NCBI GenBank assembly: GCA_002694945.1
Contig: NZNP01000094.1
Span: 16,748 to 23,492, forward strand
Direction: 5' to 3'
Length of the DNA stretch: 6,745 bases
DNA from: Gammaproteobacteria bacterium
Lineage (GTDB): Bacteria > Pseudomonadota > Gammaproteobacteria > Pseudomonadales > Azotimanducaceae
Position numbers and translations under genes: made by a program. Every line of letters begins with the position of its first letter. Position 1 is the first letter of the stretch. Under the pieces are notes generated by a model, which worked only from the letters and a program-made list of their open reading frames with translations, ran no database searches and was not told where the DNA came from. Shown here piece after piece: positions 1 to 5,163 of this stretch.

Positions 1-225
1 TTGGTCCGGTGCTTTAACTAATGCTCCACCATTACAGACTGCGAAAACGTTTAAACCCAGATTGTCAATTACATAACGTGTTGTGCGATATCTGCGCCCT
101 GTCGCTATGACGACTTCGACACCATTGTGGTGGATGTCTGAAAGCGCTTTTTGCGTTGATGGTGAGATTGCATGATTTTCGAGCGCTAGCGTTCCATCGA
201 GATCAAGAGCGATCATTTTGATCAT
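1..225 (-). CDS. Cof-type HAD-superfamily phosphatase, N-terminal fragment (runs off left edge)
   Basis: The 75 visible residues begin MIKMIALDLDGTL. This is HAD motif I: D8 would be the phosphorylated nucleophile and D10 the acid/base in the DxDGT signature. Motif II is present as IATGR (T42), and CNGG at residues 64-67 matches the (S)NGA/NGG segment typical of the Cof/type-IIB group. That group consists of cytosolic Mg-dependent phosphatases acting on sugar phosphates, pyridoxal phosphate or similar small metabolites. The C-cap and motifs III and IV lie outside the window, so the substrate cannot be proposed. The ATG at 225 is chosen over an in-frame ATG at 216 because GGAGGT lies nine bases upstream of it. 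The gene follows the DUF5916 gene after 15 bases on the same strand, suggesting cotranscription. A sucrose-phosphate or mannosyl-phosphoglycerate phosphatase relative is an alternative. Family confidence is high, specificity unknown. Confidence 0.88.
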   Translation of the reverse strand, partial: MIKMIALDLDGTLALENHAISPSTQKALSDIHHNGVEVVIATGRRYRTTRYVIDNLGLNVFAVCNGGALVKAPDQ

Positions 226-234
226 TAGTTATCC

Positions 235-240
235 ACCTCC
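235..240 (-). promoter_or_regulatory. Ribosome binding site of the HAD phosphatase gene
   Basis: On the minus strand GGAGGT is followed by nine bases and then ATG at 225. It begins at the base immediately after the DUF5916 stop codon (243-241). This near-consensus site fixes the HAD start, and its position would allow ribosomes finishing the upstream gene to reinitiate. Confidence 0.8.
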
Positions 241-2628
241 TTAGTTGCCCAATCGATAGCGTAGTTTGACAACTAGGCTGTCTGCCCCTCTCTTAGTCCA
301 ACCGTCACTCAGTAATTCGCTGAAAGAATCTCCGGGACGGTTTGGTAAATCTGATCCTCTGGTGTAAACCACGAAAAGGTCTGACAGAGGTGCAATTTCC
401 CATCTATATCGGACCTGGAAAGAGAGATTGCTTATGGTGAAGTCTCTATTATTTTCAGTGGCTGTGGTCTCTATCTCGAGCGCACCGTCTCGAATTGGCA
501 CTTGCCAGCGTTGCTTTTCCTTCGCTTTTACTCCTATCCACTGAAGAATTAGTCGAAATTGTTGTTTCGCGGAAAGAAAATAATCTACCTCAAATCGTGG
601 TTGCCAGTATTCTGCCTGATAGGTAGTGAACTCTCGTTGCGAGAAGTGGATCAACCAATCACTGTGATGCCGAAATGCTGCCGTCGCTTTGAATGCGAAC
701 CGATCACTAGGACGCCAATTGAAACTTAACTTGTAGTTTTTCTGATTTCCTTTTATATCCTCATCCTGTAGGTAGAAACCGAGACGCGCTTGAAACGGTC
801 TCGCTTTATCAGAACTCCAGGACAACCCAGCTTGCCATCTTGGGTTAATTCGAAAATTGCCATTACCGCGGCTGCTTAGGTCGTCCCATCTCGCTGGGTA
901 ATAATTGAGCTCTGTTTCAAGCTCGGTATTGTTGATAAATTCCCTTTCCTGGTTGAAGAAAATGCCGCTGCGAACGACCAACCCATCTGTGTTGTATTCC
1001 TGCGATAGCGTTAATGATGTTTCTCGCTCTTTCAAATTATTAACGTCAGGCTCGGTAAGTTGGTAGTTATAGCGAATCGTGATCGCGTCGTTGCGTCTCA
1101 TAAAACCGAAGTCATTGATGTCGAGCGCGTCGTCAAAATAGTTCAACGCTATACGATGACTGTGGCCTAACTTCGGAGCATAAGTGATGTCAGCAAAGCC
1201 GCCAGATCCGCTAGTGCCATTTACATCGCTATAGAGCAATTGGCCGTCAATGTTCCATCTGCCGTCGGCTGAAAGATAATGGCCATCCATTCCATGAACT
1301 GTTGCGTCCGAATCGATCGCGTGGTCGACAAGCGTGGTTATCCAGCCTAAGCCTTTTCGAGCGCCGCCCTTTGTAGATTCATACAGGAATCTTGCCGCTC
1401 CAAAAGTTCTACCTTTTGCGGTGAGATCGACTGCTAAACCTTCAATGTTGGCTTCGATTTTGGTTTCATCTTCCACCGCTGTTATCACACCATAACGCCA
1501 GGAACCGGTCTGTCCCGTAACTTTAGCTGCCCCAACTAACTCAGTTAGTTGGTTGGCCTCGATATCATCGATTTCCAAATTATTGACGCTTGGTGTTTCG
1601 GGTGGACTGCCAATGCGTCTTGTATTGACCAGTATTGTTGGTGTTCCTCGACCACGGCTTCTGGCTCGAGGTGTCGTCGTAAAAATCTCTTGACCCTCAA
1701 GAAAAAAAGGCCTTTTTTCTGGGAAAAAGGTTTCGATGGAGGTCAGATTAACAACGACATCGTCTGACTCGATGTTGCCGAAATCGGGATTTATAGCTGC
1801 TGTAATTTGTAGATTGGAGCTAGGGCGCCAAAAAATATCAAATCCTGTTTTGTAATCATCTTCTCCGGCTAAAACGTCATAGTTCCCTGAAACATATGGA
1901 TAGAATGTGAACTGTTTCACTGGATTGAAATTGTCCAGAACTATAGTTTGTAGAGAACTCAGGAACTGGGTCTGGGTGCTAGGCAGAGCTGGCCAGCCCC
2001 ACCATTCGTTTTTGTGTCCGACTTGTCTTGAAATATAGATACCCATTTTGCGCTGAGGGTCGTTGGTCTCAGGCATTGTCATCATAGAAAATGGCAGAAA
2101 GTACTCAGCGGCAAATCCGTCTTTGTTGCGCGCTGTCTCTCCACGCCAAGGTCCGTCCCATTCTCGACGATATTGCCTCTCTGGCAACACAGTCCCATCG
2201 CTTATCGAGTTGCCCAAATTGACTCCAAACCAGTATGCATAGAGGCCCTCGCCGGAAGGATCCAGAGTGACAGAAAGGCCATCTCGTGTAATAAATTGAT
2301 CACGAGAGCTTAGTCTTTCGATAAGAGTTTCCTCAGGTTGATCCGCTTGGATACCGATATATAAGCCCTTAGCCGTATAAAAGATACGCACTTTTGTTTG
2401 GTAGGGTGGAATTTTTAGTGTTGCGGGAGATAGTTCGAGAAAGTCTTTGACTAGCGGCAGGTTTTGCCAGGCCTCCTCATCAAGAACCCCATCTATCTCA
2501 ATGGACGAGGTTTCAACGCGGGTGACTTCTATGGCAGGTACGACTTCATCTGTGGCAAATGCAGAGTAAGCCAACAGTAGCGCAGAGATATACAACAGAA
2601 ATGGTCGTGGCTTCAGAAAGGTCCGCAC
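241..2628 (-). CDS. Exported CBM9-like / DUF5916 protein, predicted outer-membrane beta barrel
   Basis: The protein has 795 residues. Residues 1-25 form a signal peptide: a basic start (MRTFLKPRP), a hydrophobic core of about 12 residues and a likely cut after AFA25. Residues about 43-235 resemble the DOMON-like CBM9 fold, including an IDGVLDEEAW opening and a DGFAAEYFLPF strand. From about 238 onward the pattern is DUF5916: NPDFGNIESDD at 280-290 and the hallmark FFPEKRPFFLEG at 301-312, then alternating amphipathic strands rich in Trp, Tyr and Arg ending in LRYRLGN. This fits a C-terminal beta barrel. No enzymatic residues can be named; CBM9 relatives bind glycan chain ends, but the ligand here is unknown. 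The start is GTG at 2628: an in-frame TGA lies 17 codons upstream with no ATG, GTG or TTG in between, and the reading frame gives a proper signal peptide. No clear Shine-Dalgarno precedes it. A HAD phosphatase gene follows closely. Confidence 0.87.
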   Translation of the reverse strand: MRTFLKPRPFLLYISALLLAYSAFATDEVVPAIEVTRVETSSIEIDGVLDEEAWQNLPLVKDFLELSPATLKIPPYQTKVRIFYTAKGLYIGIQADQPEETLIERLSSRDQFITRDGLSVTLDPSGEGLYAYWFGVNLGNSISDGTVLPERQYRREWDGPWRGETARNKDGFAAEYFLPFSMMTMPETNDPQRKMGIYISRQVGHKNEWWGWPALPSTQTQFLSSLQTIVLDNFNPVKQFTFYPYVSGNYDVLAGEDDYKTGFDIFWRPSSNLQITAAINPDFGNIESDDVVVNLTSIETFFPEKRPFFLEGQEIFTTTPRARSRGRGTPTILVNTRRIGSPPETPSVNNLEIDDIEANQLTELVGAAKVTGQTGSWRYGVITAVEDETKIEANIEGLAVDLTAKGRTFGAARFLYESTKGGARKGLGWITTLVDHAIDSDATVHGMDGHYLSADGRWNIDGQLLYSDVNGTSGSGGFADITYAPKLGHSHRIALNYFDDALDINDFGFMRRNDAITIRYNYQLTEPDVNNLKERETSLTLSQEYNTDGLVVRSGIFFNQEREFINNTELETELNYYPARWDDLSSRGNGNFRINPRWQAGLSWSSDKARPFQARLGFYLQDEDIKGNQKNYKLSFNWRPSDRFAFKATAAFRHHSDWLIHFSQREFTTYQAEYWQPRFEVDYFLSAKQQFRLILQWIGVKAKEKQRWQVPIRDGALEIETTATENNRDFTISNLSFQVRYRWEIAPLSDLFVVYTRGSDLPNRPGDSFSELLSDGWTKRGADSLVVKLRYRLGN

Positions 2629-2715
2629 AACAGATAAACTAAAGTAATAGATGATCGAATCGGCTGTTCTCGACAGCGGTCATCGCGCATTGTACTGAAA
2701 GTGGTTTTTTTTTCC
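2629..2715. promoter_or_regulatory. Divergent intergenic region between the DUF5916 gene and the catabolic operon
   Basis: This is the only gap that can hold promoters for both transcription units. A perfect short inverted repeat, GCTGT-TCTCG-ACAGC, lies at 2663-2677. A wider imperfect one has GATGATCG (2650-2657) facing CGGTCATC (2677-2684), seven of eight positions complementary. For the plus strand, TCGACA (2670-2675) and TGTACT (2691-2696) resemble -35 and -10 boxes, but the spacer is only 15 bases and TGTACT matches TATAAT at just four positions. For the minus strand TATTAC (2649-2644) is a weak -10 without a partner -35. A run of nine T covers 2705-2713. The region's role follows from layout; individual boxes are not convincing. 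Confidence 0.4.
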
Positions 2716-3516
2716 ATGAGAGATGTTATTCAGACGCTTATTCAAAGCAGCGGCTTACGTTTTATCAATTGGCTTGCCCGGTCGGGAGGATACCGTATTA
2801 AGACAATGGCTTATGGCAACGGCGATCGACATCAAATGGACTGGTTCCTAGTTGACGAAAACTTGCCTACGGTAATTTTCTTTCATGGCGGGAACTGGCG
2901 TTCAGGTTGTCGTCAAGATTATCGCTTTGTAGCGGATACCTTGTGCCAAATGAATGTCAACGCTTTGATACCTGATTTTCCTCTCTATCCCGAGTACCGT
3001 TTTAAGGATATTCTTGCTGGAGCCGCTGGAGCGGTGAACTGCTTTATGCGAAATGTTTCCGACAATAGCATGGTAGTTCTGATGGGGCATTCCTCAGGTG
3101 CACAGATGGCAGCTTTGTTAGCACTCGACTCTTCCCTGCTGCACTCTTCGGAAAGGGTCTGCGCGATGATAGGGCTCTCAGGACCCTATGACTTTTTTCC
3201 TTTCACTGACGAAGATCATTGGGATCTTTTCGCTCCTGAAGAGGAATATCCTCGTTCTCAGCCTGTAAATTACGTGAACCCTGAGTCTCCACCGCTTTAT
3301 CTCCTCCACGGTCGCGAAGATCTGCGTGTTAGACGGGGGCATTCTAAAAGTCTCATGGAAAAACAGCTGAATGCAGGCGGTTTCGCCGCAAGAGAGGTCT
3401 ATAAAGACATGGGTCACGTCGATGCCGTGTTATCGTTTTCACGCATACATCGTCGCAATAGCCCGGTGATACGTGATATACATTCTTATTTTGACAAACT
3501 TTTTAAAGAGGATTGA
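2716..3516 (+). CDS. Alpha/beta hydrolase, BD-FAE/esterase-like
   Basis: Counting from ATG 2716 the protein has 266 residues. The oxyanion-hole motif HGGNW is at 57-61. The nucleophile elbow GHSSG is at 124-128, with Ser126 as likely nucleophile, Asp202 (HGREDLRV) as acid and His234 (MGHVD) as base, so the triad looks complete. The HGGxW plus GHSxG pattern followed by an IGLSGPYDFFPF segment is typical of the Abhydrolase_3/BD-FAE carboxylesterase group, which also includes kynurenine-formamidase-like enzymes. No signal peptide is evident, so it is probably cytosolic. It is the first gene of a five-gene operon with a crotonase two bases downstream, so it may hydrolyse an ester, lactone or CoA thioester in that pathway (inference). 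An in-frame GTG at 2701 would add five residues (MVFFS). I prefer ATG 2716, but neither start has a good ribosome binding site. The exact substrate is unknown. Confidence 0.85.
   Translation: MRDVIQTLIQSSGLRFINWLARSGGYRIKTMAYGNGDRHQMDWFLVDENLPTVIFFHGGNWRSGCRQDYRFVADTLCQMNVNALIPDFPLYPEYRFKDILAGAAGAVNCFMRNVSDNSMVVLMGHSSGAQMAALLALDSSLLHSSERVCAMIGLSGPYDFFPFTDEDHWDLFAPEEEYPRSQPVNYVNPESPPLYLLHGREDLRVRRGHSKSLMEKQLNAGGFAAREVYKDMGHVDAVLSFSRIHRRNSPVIRDIHSYFDKLFKED
3507..3512 (+). promoter_or_regulatory. Ribosome binding site of the crotonase gene
   Basis: AGAGGA lies within the last codons of the hydrolase gene, six bases before ATG 3519. It supports ATG 3519 rather than the in-frame TTG at 3513, which overlaps the hydrolase stop codon (3514-3516) and has almost no spacing from this site. 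Confidence 0.75.
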
Positions 3517-3518
3517 GC

Positions 3519-4334
3519 ATGACTCTGAGCAATTCCAGCACAGACGAACTTCTGGTGGAGACCAAGGGTAAGGTTGCCGTTATTACTTTGAACAGGCCTG
3601 ATAGGTTGAACGCCATTAGCAAAGCGATGCTGAATGAGCTTTCTGCAAAAATAGTTGAGGCTAACAAAGACCCGGATATTCGATGTATTGTTCTTACTGG
3701 TTCGGGAAAAGGTTTCTGCGCGGGCCTCGACCTGATTGATGTTAGCGATGGAGGAATTGGTTCAGGAGAAAGCGGTAGCAATAGACCACGGCAATTGTTC
3801 GATCTTCGGGACGCACCAATAAATGTTATGTGGAGTGTCGATACTCCTATTGTCTGCGCGCTAAACGGCGCTGCAGCAGGCTATGGAATGGATCTTACGC
3901 TTTTGTGCGATATTCGAATTTCTAGCACAAAGGGTAAAATGGCAGCGGTGACTGCGAAGCGCAACGTTGTGCCTGAGAGTGGTGGAACATGGTTGTTGCC
4001 CCGTCTTATTGGGTGGGCAAAAGCCGCTGAACTTTATTACAGGGGCCGTGTTGTTGAGGCTGATGAATGTCTTGAGTTAGGCCTCGTTAATGCTGTTGTT
4101 TCACCAGATGAATTGATGCCGACGGCTATGCAATGGGCAGAAGAGATTGCTGACAACGCGCCGATGGCTGTGCAAACGACCAAACGAATGATGCGTATGG
4201 GGCTCGAGCAATCATACGATACATCTGTCGATCAATTAATGGCCCACCTAGGCGGTATGTTTCAAAGCGATGATTTCAAGGAAGGTGTTCAAGCGTTTAT
4301 CGAAAAGCGCAAACCAGAATTCACGGGTCGATGA
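3519..4334 (+). CDS. Enoyl-CoA hydratase/isomerase (crotonase) superfamily protein
   Basis: The 271-residue length is normal for single-domain crotonases. The family pattern is clear: ITLNRPDRLNAIS (22-34), the first oxyanion-hole segment GFCAGLDL (65-72), the second at NGAAAGYGMDL (116-126), CDIRIS (130-135), the VPESGGTWLLPRLIG segment (151-165) and a C-terminal FKEGVQAFIEKRKPEF. Crotonases act on CoA thioesters as hydratases, isomerases, hydrolases or C-C lyases. By my manual alignment to rat mitochondrial hydratase, Glu144 corresponds to Asp125 and Glu164 to Thr145, so the standard hydratase pair is absent. Glu153 sits in the PE-x-GG position, often acidic in isomerase-like and PaaG-like members. 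A plain enoyl-CoA hydratase call is therefore unsafe; isomerase, hydrolase or an altered hydratase are all possible. The gene starts two bases after the hydrolase stop, and YjbQ follows six bases later. Confidence 0.92.
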   Translation: MTLSNSSTDELLVETKGKVAVITLNRPDRLNAISKAMLNELSAKIVEANKDPDIRCIVLTGSGKGFCAGLDLIDVSDGGIGSGESGSNRPRQLFDLRDAPINVMWSVDTPIVCALNGAAAGYGMDLTLLCDIRISSTKGKMAAVTAKRNVVPESGGTWLLPRLIGWAKAAELYYRGRVVEADECLELGLVNAVVSPDELMPTAMQWAEEIADNAPMAVQTTKRMMRMGLEQSYDTSVDQLMAHLGGMFQSDDFKEGVQAFIEKRKPEFTGR

Positions 4335-4340
4335 TCTGTC

Positions 4341-4739
4341 GTGATCAAAACGATTGACGTATCTGTCAATGGACAGGGTCTGTATGACATTAGTTCTTCG
4401 GTTTGCGATTTGGTCGATATAGATGAAGGGCTTTGCACTGTTTTTATCCGTCATACGTCAGCGAGCTTGCTCATTCAGGAAAACTATGATTCTTCTGCAA
4501 AAGTGGACTTGGAGCGTTGGCTTAACAAGCTCGTACCCGAGAACGACCCGCAGTATACGCATTTGATAGAAGGTCCTGATGATATGCCAGCACATATCAA
4601 GTCCGCGTTAACGGCTACTAGCCTTTCAATACCAGTGATGGAACGATCTTTAATGCTGGGAACCTGGCAGGGTATATTCCTCTGGGAACACCGGCACCGT
4701 CAGGGTGTCAGACAAGTAGTCTTACATATGGGGGAGTAA
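4341..4739 (+). CDS. yjbQ: YjbQ / UPF0047 family protein (secondary thiamine-phosphate synthase-like)
   Basis: The protein has 132 residues, close to the usual 130-140 of the family and essentially the whole domain. Signatures in order are NGQGLYDIS (10-18), RHTSASLLIQEN (37-48), EGPDDMPAHIKSALT (77-91), GTWQGIFLWEHRHR (107-120) and a terminal VVLHMGE. His38, Asp81, His85 and Glu116 lie in the conserved pocket segments. Known of the family: E. coli YjbQ can weakly substitute for thiamine phosphate synthase, but its physiological role is unsettled, so the thiamine name should be treated with caution. The start is GTG at 4341, giving the expected N-terminus; the nearby ATG at 4331 is out of frame. 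No good ribosome binding site is visible, and the six-base gap after the crotonase stop suggests translational coupling. Its place between CoA enzymes is unusual. It is cytosolic, with no signal or membrane segment. Confidence 0.93.
   Translation: MIKTIDVSVNGQGLYDISSSVCDLVDIDEGLCTVFIRHTSASLLIQENYDSSAKVDLERWLNKLVPENDPQYTHLIEGPDDMPAHIKSALTATSLSIPVMERSLMLGTWQGIFLWEHRHRQGVRQVVLHMGE
4730..4736 (+). promoter_or_regulatory. Ribosome binding site of the DUF35 gene
   Basis: GGGGGAG lies in the final codons of yjbQ, just before its TAA (4737-4739), with ten bases to ATG 4747. It is a strong site, in contrast to the poor one in front of yjbQ. Confidence 0.75.
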
Positions 4740-4746
4740 AAAAACA

Positions 4747-5163
4747 ATGCCTGGTAAAAAACCGATACCGTTCCCGAGTCCACTTACAGAAATTTTTTGG
4801 AAAGGAACCAGGGAGGGCAAGCTGCTCCTACCAAAGTGTAATCAGTGTGGCAAGGTCCACTGGTATCCAAGATATATTTGCCCGCACTGTCATTCTATGG
4901 ATCTGACTTGGATCGAAGGAAGTGGCGAAGGTACGATTCACACATTCGCAGTCCAGCACCGTGCTTTTGGCGGTTGGGCAGAGGATGCTCCCTTTGTGAC
5001 AGCTTTTATAGACTTGAAGGAAGGGGATCGTATGGTAACGGTTCTTCGTGGAGTCGATCCGTTAAAACCAGAAGAAATCAAGATTGGATCAAAAGTAAGA
5101 GTAGAATTTGAAGAGATGGAAGGAATGTTCGTGCCGTTTTGGCGGCTGGAGGCTGCAGCATGA
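4747..5163 (+). CDS. DUF35 zinc-ribbon/OB-fold protein, thiolase/aldolase partner
   Basis: The 138 residues fit the two-part DUF35 layout. An N-terminal helix (FPSPLTEIFWKGTREGKLL, about 9-27) leads into a rubredoxin-like zinc ribbon with four intact cysteines, CNQC (31-34) and CPHC (45-48), and then an OB-fold domain (about 54-136; GEGTIHTFAVQHRAF, PFVTAFIDL, GSKVRVEFEE). Known of the family: these small proteins complex with thiolase-fold partners, for example the DUF35 domain of ChsH2 with the retro-aldolase Ltp2 in steroid side-chain breakdown, and the DUF35 subunit of archaeal HMG-CoA synthase/thiolase complexes. They are thought to help bind the CoA substrate. The stop codon overlaps the start of the following thiolase-like gene (ATGA), as expected for two subunits made in equal amounts. 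It is most likely the accessory subunit of that enzyme and not a free-standing enzyme. Confidence 0.93.
   Translation: MPGKKPIPFPSPLTEIFWKGTREGKLLLPKCNQCGKVHWYPRYICPHCHSMDLTWIEGSGEGTIHTFAVQHRAFGGWAEDAPFVTAFIDLKEGDRMVTVLRGVDPLKPEEIKIGSKVRVEFEEMEGMFVPFWRLEAAA
5148..5152 (+). promoter_or_regulatory. Ribosome binding site of the thiolase-like gene
   Basis: GGAGG lies inside the end of the DUF35 gene, seven bases before ATG 5160. It selects ATG 5160 over an in-frame TTG at 5139. Together with the four-base ATGA overlap (5160-5163) it indicates translational coupling of the two subunits. Confidence 0.85.

Noticed and set aside
1703..1718. Perfect 16-bp palindrome AAAAAAGGCCTTTTTT, resembling a terminator or binding site
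   Set aside because: It lies inside the DUF5916 gene and encodes the conserved EKRPFF motif (Lys, Arg, Pro, Phe, Phe codons). It has no loop, so it cannot form a normal hairpin; coding constraint explains it.
1549..1767. Open frame of 72 codons on the plus strand
   Set aside because: It is antisense to the well-supported DUF5916 coding sequence, has no ribosome binding site, and its translation resembles no known protein.
2663..2677. CTGT-N5-ACAG read as a LexA (SOS) box
   Set aside because: The E. coli-type LexA box needs eight bases between CTGT and ACAG. Here there are five, and nothing else suggests SOS control.
4341..4739. Naming the operon a thiamine-synthesis operon because of YjbQ
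   Set aside because: No other thiamine gene or TPP riboswitch is visible, and the thiamine activity of YjbQ is a weak secondary activity in the known case.
5139..5159. Extended thiolase start at TTG 5139
   Set aside because: ATG 5160 has GGAGG seven bases upstream and gives the usual N-terminus. The TTG lacks a ribosome binding site and would add residues unlike the family.
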